26,092 nucleotides of DNA from DATKBT01 sp035546295 (GTDB lineage Bacteria > Acidobacteriota > Thermoanaerobaculia > Multivoradales > Multivoraceae). The stretch spans positions 1-26,092 of the forward strand of contig DATKBT010000077.1 of assembly GCA_035546295.1 (NCBI GenBank). The letters are read 5' to 3'. Of the stretch, positions 15,101-22,031 are shown in pieces. How positions within the stretch are numbered: position 1 is the first letter of the stretch; every line of letters begins with the position of its first letter. The notes under the pieces are model-generated. The model did no database searches and had not been told where the DNA came from. It saw only the letters and a program-made list of their open reading frames with translations. A program made the translations under genes and the position numbers.

Positions 15101-16573
15101 CAGCCGCTCGCGGTCCTGCTGGAGGGCGCCTTCCCGCCGTGGACTCCGCCGGAGGAAGAAGCTCATCGGCTCCGCGATCGAGCGGACCTGCCACGACCGC
15201 CAGAGTCTCCACCGCGCCCCTCCAAGCTCGTTCTGCTCGGTTCGTCCGAGGTCTTCAAGGACCACCGGCTCGCTGGCGCCGGGGATCGAGAAGAGCTTCG
15301 CGGCGACCATCTGCTGCTCAACGCCGTGGCCTGGCTGGCGCTGGGAGACGAGCTGGGCGGCGTCATCTCCCGGCGTGCGGCGAGCCGCGGCATCGGTCTG
15401 GTCGCGCCGGCCGAACGCGTGTTCTGGCGGGTCTTCGCGCCGGCGGCGGCGCCGGTCCTGCTGGTTGCGTTCTCGGTCTTCCTGGCACGGCGCCGGCGCC
15501 CGCAGGCGGCGAGCGGACGGGAGCCCGCGATGCCCGCTGCTCGATCGGGTCGCGGAGCGCTGGCGGCGCGGCGGTGGCTGCGATGGGCCACCGGCGCGGC
15601 CGTCTGTCTCGCGACCGCGCACGTGGCGGTGCTGCGAGCAGACCGGGGCGCCGGCGATCTCACCGACCGCCTCGGCTCCCTGCTGCCCGCGAGCGAACGG
15701 GAGGGCTTGACCGTGGCGGTGATCCGCGTCGATGACGGAGCGTTGGGCCAGCAGCTCTACGCCCGGGATCGCGGCCTCTGGCGCTGTCCAACGTGGCGCA
15801 ATGCGCTGGCGCGCCCCATCGCTCTCGAAGGCCTGGTGCGCGCCGTGTTCGAGGCGCAGGGGCGCGTCGACGCCAGCGGAGGTCCGAGCTCGCAGGAGCT
15901 CACGCGGCTGAGCCTGCACGGTCCGGACTTCGTCCAGGACACGGCCGGACGCGACGAGCTCTTCGCCGCGGAGATCGGCGGCTTCGCTCCCGGCGGCCGC
16001 AGCTACGTCCGGCGCGACGACGGCCGGGTCTGGTTGGTCGATCGCGATCTGCGAGCGGCGCTGGGCTCGCCGCCGGCGCCTGGTGTACCGTCACTGGTCG
16101 ACCCGGCGGTGGTGCCGGAGGCGTGGTGGACGACCTGGGGCCCGAGGCTCGAACGGGTGGAGGTCGAGAGGGATGGTGCGAGCTGGTCGATGGTCCGGCG
16201 CCCCCGGTCGCTGACCCGGGACGAGCTCGCCGCAGGAGCGCTGCCGTTCGCCTGGTACTCGGTGGCGGAAGACCCGGCGGGAGCCGGCGAGGAGCGCGCG
16301 CTCGCGCCGGAGGCGGTCGAAGAATGGCTCGAGCTCTCGAGAATCGCACCTTGGGAGGACGTGGTTCACCCGCAACAGATCCAAGCGCTCGTCGCGCTTC
16401 CGGAGACCGCGCGTCTGACCCTCGTCCCGTCGGAAGGGGAGCCGGCGGTGTGGGTGCTCGCTTCGCCCCCGGGACCCGCTCCCCCGATCGTGGTCGATCT
16501 GGCGCACGATGCAGCCTACGTGGTCTCGCCGCAGGTCGCCGGTCGCCTCTTCCCACGAGCAGGCGACCTGTGA
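12128..16573 (+). CDS. Giant ABC-transporter auxiliary protein: GldG-like, GldG-like and DUF4340-like modules fused
   Basis: The ATG at 12128 overlaps the permease stop; the protein has 1481 residues. Module 1 (1-502): membrane anchor at ~5-24, a GldG/ABC_transp_aux-type region (QVFVTFYATAPARMP, RRVVDLLTAMKSASKGRLDF, GRSVVLATSRLDGVV) and a closing membrane segment at ~476-502. A basic linker (503-562) contains the repeat GVQGIGVQGIGVQRV (545-559). Module 2 (~563-1124) repeats the plan: membrane segment ~566-585, LRAHLYFSARERLPPELR, a large periplasmic region with PLAVLLEGAFPP and KLVLLGSSEVFKD (GldG C-terminal hallmarks), membrane segment ~1098-1120. Module 3: membrane segment ~1149-1170, then a DUF4340-like domain (DGRVWLVDRDLRAAL, RLERVEVERDGASWSMVRRP). 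In most genomes these are separate proteins; here they are one chain. It probably sits in the envelope with the ABC permease. The substrate is unknown. Confidence 0.85.
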   Translation: MRVDTVRLAAATLFACLAAVLAARLADRAPGARWEVGRERVARLDDQARTRLAGLEDQVFVTFYATAPARMPTSLRGLERRVVDLLTAMKSASKGRLDFEVVDPDASPELTAYAARRQVAPHRVRDIRGDAWTEQTVWSTLTVEYGAREPIAFRGVDAEHFPFLQSALLGALEHLEAPRAPVLALAAPPGFEGLRAALSRFGRVVEVDPAGAGRSGSSVWLPDEADALFWMEPGDLAGERLVEIERFLESGRSVVLATSRLDGVVSREGGAPGVRVHTRPYGASSLFVDLGLEPSSRLVLDTRAMTLASGGEALPMPVLVRATAYEQDFRGLFAQPNGSLLFAFPTPLVPQPDRLARRRLTAQHLVTTSDGTWVRDVPDPETLLHLDDSILSGAEPAPKLPLAVLLRPTSPGRGLLVALAASTPLADDVIDLPGYAHHALLRILLETVAGDERLVLARAVGEPPPAVPAMSYGTRLALRLGVVLLGPILLLLVALLLVAWRRPLALLPATRRGIDARARARAVSADWGVKAQRGEGHRVAEQRVGVQGIGVQGIGVQRVWTLSKPTLLLAAVLSAAWAAGGRGVIDLTAGDLNTPAAATVDAMRRAAEHGPLRAHLYFSARERLPPELRMPVRRLETTLAALGRRGPPIEVSRTQPEDLGAEEREALEDAGISAARLATEDDGRSTVRSFFATLVLSAGERREVLRFADGSAFADLEFRVAFALDRLATGRRPHVGLASDVPRLTPAEAHENYQTKGLAAPSGSDPYAAARALIEERDFRVTHIDPRSPDLPDDLDLLVWLQPRRPSTPMLFEVVGALRRGVPILIAAQHFNMQPRQYQGRQFRTVYWPQPQWPELERDGFYLPELGVVLVREVLFDRMSTRMRAPSQVHRGERIEYELMESALPFVLRVTAPDHPDRHPLTVGIGDQVLPWAARIELDRKRLAANGLSATVLLTTSPRSWSYLWEGGWVPEELLDGPGVGDDGEPAWLGSQPLAVLLEGAFPPWTPPEEEAHRLRDRADLPRPPESPPRPSKLVLLGSSEVFKDHRLAGAGDREELRGDHLLLNAVAWLALGDELGGVISRRAASRGIGLVAPAERVFWRVFAPAAAPVLLVAFSVFLARRRRPQAASGREPAMPAARSGRGALAARRWLRWATGAAVCLATAHVAVLRADRGAGDLTDRLGSLLPASEREGLTVAVIRVDDGALGQQLYARDRGLWRCPTWRNALARPIALEGLVRAVFEAQGRVDASGGPSSQELTRLSLHGPDFVQDTAGRDELFAAEIGGFAPGGRSYVRRDDGRVWLVDRDLRAALGSPPAPGVPSLVDPAVVPEAWWTTWGPRLERVEVERDGASWSMVRRPRSLTRDELAAGALPFAWYSVAEDPAGAGEERALAPEAVEEWLELSRIAPWEDVVHPQQIQALVALPETARLTLVPSEGEPAVWVLASPPGPAPPIVVDLAHDAAYVVSPQVAGRLFPRAGDL
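13760..13804 (+). repeat. In-frame 15-bp tandem repeat, three copies, at a module junction
   Basis: Units GGAGTCCAGGGAATC, GGAGTCCAGGGAATT and GGAGTCCAGAGAGTC follow each other at a 15-bp period and encode GVQGI-GVQGI-GVQRV (residues 545-559) in the linker between the two GldG-like modules. Being a multiple of three, copy-number changes would keep the frame and alter linker length. Confidence 0.85.
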
Positions 16574-16616
16574 AGGGGCTTCGCCGGCACGGCGACGTCG
16601 GCTCCTGCGCGGCGAC

Positions 16617-17081
16617 GTGAGCTGGACCCACGCGCTCTTGGGCCTGCTCGCCTCCGCGCTGATCTTCGTCATCGGCCTGGTCGGCGCTGGAATCTTCGTG
16701 GTTCGGCTGCCGGCGAGGTATTTCGTCGAGGAGGCTCCACAGCGACAGTGGTGGCACCGGCAGCGCCCAATCGTCCGCTGGACATTGCGAATCCTCAAGA
16801 ACCTCCTCGGCTTGGTCACCATCGTCGTCGGCATCGTGCTGGCGGCGCCGGGAGTCCCGGGCCCTGGGCTGTTGGTCGCAGTGATCGGGTTGACTCTGCT
16901 CGATCTCCCCGGGAAGCGGCGGCTCGAGCGCCGGCTGATCGAGCTCCCGGCGGTCCGCGGCGCAGTCGACCGCATCCGCCAGCGGTACGGCAAGCCGCGC
17001 CTGGTGCTGGACGCGCAGGAGCCGAGGCAGGGCGGCGAAGCGGACGGAGACGCAGGGACTGGGTCGATCCGGCCAGATTGA
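16617..17081 (+). CDS. PGPGW-family membrane protein
   Basis: The protein has 154 residues if it starts at GTG 16617, which begins just before the first membrane segment (HALLGLLASALIFVIGLVGA); the ribosome-binding site is weak. The frame is open further upstream but only inside the end of the previous gene. A basic Trp-rich loop (QRQWWHRQRPIVRW) leads to the second membrane segment, GLVTIVVGIVLAAPGVPGPG, holding the PGPG motif that names the putative transmembrane PGPGW family. A third hydrophobic stretch (LLVAVIGLTLLDLPG) and a basic, charged tail follow. The gene lies 43 bp after the giant ABC auxiliary gene and ends the operon. Function is unknown; a small inner-membrane accessory role is inference. 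Confidence 0.8.
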   Translation: MSWTHALLGLLASALIFVIGLVGAGIFVVRLPARYFVEEAPQRQWWHRQRPIVRWTLRILKNLLGLVTIVVGIVLAAPGVPGPGLLVAVIGLTLLDLPGKRRLERRLIELPAVRGAVDRIRQRYGKPRLVLDAQEPRQGGEADGDAGTGSIRPD

Positions 17082-17205
17082 CGGCGGCTCCATGCGGCCG
17101 AGGCGCCCCCTCGAGGTGCTGGCCGTCCGAGAGAATCGTCTTTGCCCCCGGGGACCCGTGGCGCCGCGATCAGAGAGGTCCTTTTGCTCGAGGGAGGGAT
17201 CGCCC

Positions 17206-17838
17206 TCAGGGCGCAGGCGGTTCGATCGGCGAGGTGAGGTCGAACTCGACCTGGAAGAGGCGCCCTCCGGGACGAGCCAGCTCGTAGAGGAAGCGCGCTC
17301 CGGGCTCGATCTCCATCGCCCAGACGTTGGTCGTCGACGCCGCGAGGCCTTCGCGCTCGAACATCGCAATCGAGAAAGCGTCGACCGGGAACTCCTGGCG
17401 TCGGCTGGTGCCCGGCGTGTTGGTCACGCCGCCGTACATGGTCACCGCCTCCGGCGAGCCGTCCTCGTGGCGATGGTCGTGAGCGAGGTGGAGACCCTCG
17501 GCCGTGGGAGTCAAGATCCAGGTGCGGCTGCGATCGTCGCCGACGTGAAACGGGATCGGCAACGCCTCTTCGCCGCACTCCCGCACGTGCATGACCAGGG
17601 TCTCGTCGACGAAGGGATCGTCGACGCCCTCCTGGACCGGCTGGTTGGCCACGATGCGACCGGCGAAGGCCTCGCCGCAGTGCTGGGCGACGTTGGCGAG
17701 GAAGGCTTCGGCCGGCGAGCCCGTGACGGCCGGCGCGGGATCGGGCTCGGGCTCCGGCTCTGCAGAGCGCTCCTGTGCGCAGCCCGCCAGCAGCACGAGG
17801 GTGACGATCGACGCGGAACCGGATCGGAGCGCTGTCAT
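17206..17838 (-). CDS. Lipoprotein of a conserved uncharacterised family
   Basis: ATG at 17838 gives 210 residues and a lipoprotein signal: MTALRSGSAS then IVTLVLLAGC with the lipobox cysteine at residue 20, followed by an acidic Glu/Pro linker. A GTG 45 bp upstream is possible but would bury the signal. The mature domain has CGEAFAGRIVANQPVQEG, FVDETLVMHVRECGEEALPI, PFHVGDDRSRTWILT, LAHDHRHEDGSPEAVTMYGG and FEREGLAASTTNVWAMEI. I recognise the pattern (H-V-R-C, PFHVGDDRSRTW, HDHRHEDG, TMYGG) from secreted proteins of unknown function in several phyla, without a Pfam name I can give. The His/Asp-rich HDHRHED segment could bind a metal (inference). It converges on the PGPGW gene. Confidence 0.85.
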   Translation of the reverse strand: MTALRSGSASIVTLVLLAGCAQERSAEPEPEPDPAPAVTGSPAEAFLANVAQHCGEAFAGRIVANQPVQEGVDDPFVDETLVMHVRECGEEALPIPFHVGDDRSRTWILTPTAEGLHLAHDHRHEDGSPEAVTMYGGVTNTPGTSRRQEFPVDAFSIAMFEREGLAASTTNVWAMEIEPGARFLYELARPGGRLFQVEFDLTSPIEPPAP

Positions 17839-17948
17839 CAGAGACAAGCATATCGCGGGAGAGAGCTCGAAGAGCGGGTGCACTCGACATCGTCGAGATA
17901 CGGATCAGGCCGTGCGGGCGGCGAGGCGAGAAGGGGGGTCTCTGCGCT

Positions 17949-18610
17949 TCACTCGGAGTTCAGCAGCCTGGCGGGATCGAACCGGGTCGCGCGCCGGGCG
18001 GGCAGCCAGGTGGCGAGCAACGCCGCTCCGGTGAGCAGGGCGGCGACCGTCAGCCAGGTGGGGAGGTGCGCGGCGCCGATGCCGTGCATGCGGTGGGCGA
18101 GCGCCCGCACCAGGAGAGCACCGACCGCCACCCCCGCCGCCAGTCCCCAAGCGACGAGCCGCGGCCCTCGCCGAGGAACATGCGCAGGATGCGGGCTCGG
18201 TCGGCGCCCAGCGAGGCCCGGATCGCACCTCGTGCAGGCGCTGGGTCACCCCGTGGGTGATCACCGGGTAGACGCCCACGTACCCAGCGCCAGTGCGAGC
18301 AGCGAAAAGTCGCCGAGCAGCGCTGCGAGGAAGCGGCTGGGCGCCCGCTCGTCGGCGAGCGGCCTCGCGACCGAGCTCGGGCGGTCGAGCGGGACGTCGG
18401 CGTCGAGGCTCGTGGAGCGCGCTGGCGACGGCGCCGGTGAGGCTCTCGGGCTCGAGACGGGAGACGGCTTCGACGGCGACCGCGATCCAGCGGGCGGGAC
18501 TCTGGGCGAACGGCACGTAGAGCTCGGGCGCGCTCGTCGCCGATCAGCGTTTCGCGCACCGCCGCGGCGACGCCCACCACCGTCCGCCAGGTTCGGGGCG
18601 ATGTCTTCCC
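17949..18610 (-). pseudogene. ADOP / MacB-like permease C-terminal half, multiply frameshifted
   Basis: Reading the minus strand from ~18610 to the TGA at 17949, six protein segments in three alternating frames line up in order with the end of an acidobacterial duplicated orphan permease: VVGVAAAVRETLIGDERA; MPFAQSPARWIAVAVEAVSR with LEPESLTGAVASAL; LDADVPL with SRFLAALLGDFSLLALALG; VGVYPVITHGVTQRLHE; IRASLGADRARILRMFLGEG; and VGALLVRALAHRMHG through LTGAALLATWLPARRATRFD to PARLLNSE. Each step needs a frame change, at least five in about 640 bp. The N-terminal duplicated half is missing. Neighbouring genes are intact, so general sequence error is not the obvious cause. Intact ADOPs are FtsX/MacB-type membrane proteins lacking a dedicated ATPase. 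Confidence 0.8.
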
Positions 18611-18658
18611 GTCGCCGATGCGCCTTGCGGCACCCTGTGTCGGTCGACGAGTTCTCGT

Positions 18659-18691
18659 TTGTCACCCTCGGCTCCGGATTACGCATATACA
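18659..18691 (+). promoter_or_regulatory. Candidate promoter of the glycosidase-like gene
   Basis: TTGTCA (18659-18664) and an AT-rich CATATACA (18684-18691) stand about 19-21 bp apart, in the only AT-rich patch of the region, roughly 45 bp before the start at 18734. The spacing is longer than the ideal 17 bp. Confidence 0.3.
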
Positions 18692-18733
18692 TGAAGGGGG
18701 CGACGCGCCCTCAAACAGCGAAGGAGAGATCTG

Positions 18734-21670
18734 GTGGACACGAAGTCGCGGAACCGCATCCTTTTCGCCGGCCTGGGATTGGCGTGCGCCCTCGTCGGGG
18801 CCGCCGCGGCCCAGGCCGGTTCGACGATGGAGGCGCCCAACCTGGTGCCCAACCCCACCTTCGTTGGCGACATCGGGCAAGCCCTGGGCGAGGTCACCGG
18901 AGCGGTTCCGGCTCTCTGGCGCGCGTTCGGCGTCGGCGGCGGCGCGGTGCAGGTCCAGGTGCAGCAGGTCGCTGCGGGCGCGCTGTTCGCGGGCAGCCCG
19001 GCGACCGGCTCGGTTCGGTTGACCGCCACCGGTGCCGGCGGGGACGCCGGGTTCGACCACGAGGCACACCGGTTCTCGTTGGTCGCGGGGCAGACCTACC
19101 AGGCCCAGGTCTACCTCCGGTCCGGCAACGCCGGGGGCGCCAGCCAGACCGTCTCGATCTCCTTCCCGGTATTCGAGAACGGGGTGTTCTCGGGTCGCCA
19201 GCCGGGATCGTTCACGGCCGAGGTCGACGGCGCGTGGCGCCTCTACACCGGGCCCGCGTTCACCGAGGCGGCGGGCGCCACTGGCGATCTGGCGTTCCGG
19301 GTGGTGGACGACGGCGGCTCGAACGCGATCCAGATCGCCCTCCCCACCGTTCTCGGGCCGCTCCCGCCCTACCCGCAGATCACCCGCGAGGGTCGCGCGT
19401 TCTCGTTGACCGATCGCTACGTCGCTGCGACCTTCTTCCACTGGTACGTGTCCAACGGCGGCCAGCTCCAGGGCGCCTGGCCGCCGCTCGAGGGCCGCGC
19501 TGGGTGGACCGGAGACGTGCCGTTCTGGAGACGGCAGATCAAGGACGTGATGGACGCGGGGATCGACGTGCTCTACGTCCACCTCTTCCCGGAGCAGTTC
19601 GAGACCACCAGGATCGACATCTTCCGCGCCCTCAGCGAGCTCCGAAGCGAGGGCTACGACACGCCCAAGGTCGCCCCGTTCCTCGACCCGGTGATCACCT
19701 GGGGTCCGGAGTTCTCGCCCGAGGGTGGCCTCGACCTCGCGACGAGCTCGGGCAAGGACGAGTTCGTCGACCAGTACGTGCGTTGGTACGAGCAGTACTT
19801 CGCGGCAAGCAGAGATCCCGCCGCCGAGAGCTTCGTGCTCCGCATCGACTCGCGCGCCGGCCTCGATGTGTGGGCGATGGATACGCCCTGGAACCTCAAC
19901 GTCGCCGCGCTCTCGCGCGCCGACGTCGAGAATCGCCTGCGCGCCGCCTTCGCCGGCCGCACCGACTTGTTCGACGACGGCGTGTACCTGATCGCTACCG
20001 AGAACCGCGCGCCGGCATGGGCCGACGAGCAGATGTACCAGTTCTCCAACACCGAGTACTTCTCTGCGTTCCAGGTCAGTGGGGTGCGCACGGCGACGCT
20101 CAAGCCCGGCTACTGGGACCAGAACATCCGCGACCCCGGCATCTTCCTGGCGCGCGACGGCGGTGTGCCGTACCGCAACGCATGGGATGACCTGCTCGCC
20201 ACCGCGCAGGGCGGCGGCGCCGCCGCTCCGATCTACCACGCCTACATCGAGAGCTGGAACGAGTACGACGAGAGCACCGGGATCTACGCCGCAGACCCCG
20301 GTCCCCCCGTCATCGGTCCAGGCAACGACGGCGGCAACGACGACACCTGGTCCAGCTCCGACAACCCGCGTGAGTACATCGAGACCACGGCGGCGGGCGC
20401 CGCCGACTTCCGTGGCGATCCCGCGCGCGACGCTGTCTTCCTCTGGCACGATGTGCCGACCGAGGTCGACCCCGGCGCGCCGATCCAGCTCAGGTTCCTG
20501 GTGCGCAACACCGGCAGCGCCGAGTGGTCGGGTGCGGGAGGGTACGCACTGGTGCAACGCGCGACCGACCCGGTCATCCTCGGGGGTGGTCGCATCCCGG
20601 TCGATGACGTCGCGGTCGAGACCGCGATCTACGGCGGGGCGTTCCGTGGCCGGCCGGTGCTCTTCGAGCTCCAGGCGCAGGCGCCCGCGGCCGACGGGAT
20701 CTATCAGCTCAACTGGCAGATGACGGGCAACGGAGGCGGCCAGGAGCTGTTCGGCGAGGTGCTGGGCGTCACCCTCGTGGTCGGCGACCCGCCGATCGTC
20801 GGACCCTGCGTCGGCAGCCCCACCGCGGTCTGCCTGGCGGACGACCAGTTCGAGGTGACCGGCACGATCGTCGCGAACGGCGCGGGGGGACCCGAGGAGC
20901 GCCCGCTGCAGCTCGTCGAGCTCACCGCAGACACCGGGTATGGGTGGTTCCTGAACGACCAGAACCTGGAGGTCTTCGTCAAGGTTCTCGATGCCTGCGG
21001 CGTCAACGGCAGGTACTGGGTGTTCTTCGGCGGGCTGACCGATCTCGAGGTCGACCTGCGGGTACGCAGCGCGATCAACGGTCAGGTGCTGACCAAGTCC
21101 AACCCACCGGGGACCGGCTTTCAGACCGAGGCGAACACGGGGTTCTTCACCTGTGGCGGGGGCGCTGCGTCGCGGCCGCCGGCCAGGCCCCCCAGCGACC
21201 GCGAGATCGCGGCGCTGACCGTCGAGCACCTCGCCCAGTCGGCGCGTGACCTGGCCACACGCGGGATCTCGAGGCCGATCGACGCCGCCCGGGCCCACTC
21301 GGCTGGGATCGCGCCCTGCGTTGCCGGCGCCACCACGCTCTGCCTCACCGACGACCGGTTCGAGGTGACCGGGACGATCGTCGCGAACGTCGGGGCGGGA
21401 GCCGAGGAGAGAGCGCTGCAGCTGGTCGCGGTGACCGGAGACACTGGGTACGGGTGGTTCTTGAACGACGAGAATCTGGAGGTGTTCGTCAAGGTGCTCG
21501 ATGCTTGCGGAGTCAACGGCAAGTACTGGGTGTTCTTCGGCGGGCTCACCGATCTCGAAGTCGACCTCGAGGTCCGCAGCACGCTCACCGGTCAGATGCT
21601 GAGGAAGACCAATCCGCCGGGAACCGCCTTCCAGACCGAGGCCAACACGGGGTTCTTCGACTGCCAGTGA
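18734..21670 (+). CDS. Secreted glycosidase-like protein with Ig-like and duplicated C-terminal domains
   Basis: GTG at 18734 follows AAGGAGAG; the protein has 978 residues. A signal peptide ends near AAAAQA (residue 28). Residues ~33-210 resemble a carbohydrate-binding jelly roll (LVPNPTF, YQAQVYLRSGN). Residues ~225-535 look like a TIM barrel of the DUF5010/GH99-like kind: AATFFHWYVS (231-240), IKDVMDAGIDVLYVHLFPEQ, KVAPFLDPVITWG, FVLRIDSR, DGVYLIATENR, and SWNEYDE (507-513), whose E510 is a candidate catalytic acid by analogy with SWNE motifs in such barrels. Residues ~565-690 form an Ig-like domain of NBR1 type (IQLRFLVRNTGSAEWSG). Two copies of a 108-residue domain follow (700-807, 870-977). 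It is exported and probably acts on a polysaccharide; the substrate and the family name are uncertain. Confidence 0.85.
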   Translation: MDTKSRNRILFAGLGLACALVGAAAAQAGSTMEAPNLVPNPTFVGDIGQALGEVTGAVPALWRAFGVGGGAVQVQVQQVAAGALFAGSPATGSVRLTATGAGGDAGFDHEAHRFSLVAGQTYQAQVYLRSGNAGGASQTVSISFPVFENGVFSGRQPGSFTAEVDGAWRLYTGPAFTEAAGATGDLAFRVVDDGGSNAIQIALPTVLGPLPPYPQITREGRAFSLTDRYVAATFFHWYVSNGGQLQGAWPPLEGRAGWTGDVPFWRRQIKDVMDAGIDVLYVHLFPEQFETTRIDIFRALSELRSEGYDTPKVAPFLDPVITWGPEFSPEGGLDLATSSGKDEFVDQYVRWYEQYFAASRDPAAESFVLRIDSRAGLDVWAMDTPWNLNVAALSRADVENRLRAAFAGRTDLFDDGVYLIATENRAPAWADEQMYQFSNTEYFSAFQVSGVRTATLKPGYWDQNIRDPGIFLARDGGVPYRNAWDDLLATAQGGGAAAPIYHAYIESWNEYDESTGIYAADPGPPVIGPGNDGGNDDTWSSSDNPREYIETTAAGAADFRGDPARDAVFLWHDVPTEVDPGAPIQLRFLVRNTGSAEWSGAGGYALVQRATDPVILGGGRIPVDDVAVETAIYGGAFRGRPVLFELQAQAPAADGIYQLNWQMTGNGGGQELFGEVLGVTLVVGDPPIVGPCVGSPTAVCLADDQFEVTGTIVANGAGGPEERPLQLVELTADTGYGWFLNDQNLEVFVKVLDACGVNGRYWVFFGGLTDLEVDLRVRSAINGQVLTKSNPPGTGFQTEANTGFFTCGGGAASRPPARPPSDREIAALTVEHLAQSARDLATRGISRPIDAARAHSAGIAPCVAGATTLCLTDDRFEVTGTIVANVGAGAEERALQLVAVTGDTGYGWFLNDENLEVFVKVLDACGVNGKYWVFFGGLTDLEVDLEVRSTLTGQMLRKTNPPGTAFQTEANTGFFDCQ
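20831..21154 (+). repeat. C-terminal domain repeat, copy 1 (324 bp)
   Basis: This encodes residues 700-807, from CLADDQFEVTGTIVAN through TADTGYGWFLND, LEVFVKVLDACGVNG and YWVFFGGLTDLEVDL to GFFTC. It begins and ends with Cys, with another in LDACG and one just upstream (PCVGSPTAVC). Copy 2 lies exactly 510 bp further on with no length difference. Similar domains end many secreted acidobacterial proteins (from memory). Confidence 0.9.
21341..21664 (+). repeat. C-terminal domain repeat, copy 2 (324 bp)
   Basis: This encodes residues 870-977 and has the same length and cysteine positions as copy 1 (CLTDDRFEVTGTIVAN, TGDTGYGWFLNDENLEVF, YWVFFGGLTDLEVDL, GFFDC). Most differences from copy 1 visible by eye are synonymous, such as ggc/gga and ctg/ctc. 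A 62-residue Pro-rich then helical linker separates the copies. Confidence 0.9.
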
Positions 21671-21747
21671 AGACCGGGCGCGGCTTCACGGTCCAGCCGG
21701 AGGGTTGGACACTGGCCACCATCGGCGTTGGGCCGTGAGCCGTGCGC

Positions 21748-21966
21748 ACGCATCGCTCGCGCCGCGAAGACCGACGACCCGTCGGCGCGCCACACCGGCA
21801 GGGTGCCGGTGATCGCGATCGACTCCAGGTTGCCGAGCGCGACGCCCGCGAACGCTGCGCGCAGCGGCCAGTTCGACCAGCCGCCGAGGAGGAGCGCGCC
21901 CACGGTGATCAGGGACCAAGTGGTTTTCGTGATCCGGGTTTGGTGGGCCGGCCAGCGGCCCGGCCG
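21748..21966 (-). pseudogene. CDP-alcohol phosphatidyltransferase, C-terminal fragment
   Basis: After an in-frame TAG (21967-21969) the minus strand reads HQTRITKTTWSLITVGALLL, then GGWSNWPLRAAFAGVALG and NLESIAITGTLPVWRADG. The tail NLE-IAIT-TLP-W-xD is what I know from the last membrane segment and C terminus of bacterial CDP-alcohol phosphatidyltransferases, which make phospholipid head groups. The catalytic motif DG-x2-AR...G-x3-D-x3-D is absent, and there is no start codon in front. Past the C-terminal motif the frame runs into the antisense of the secreted-protein gene, so the native stop is lost too. This is a dead fragment filling most of the 21671-22031 gap. Confidence 0.5.
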
Positions 21967-22031
21967 CTACGACCACCACGAGCTGGCGGCCGGGACCGGA
22001 CCGTGCGCCACCACCCCGGCCGCGCTCTCCA

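Noticed and set aside
18662..21298. An 878-codon open frame on the minus strand
   Set aside because: It is antisense to the glycosidase-like gene and repetitive in acidic and Val/Gly residues; no domain is visible.
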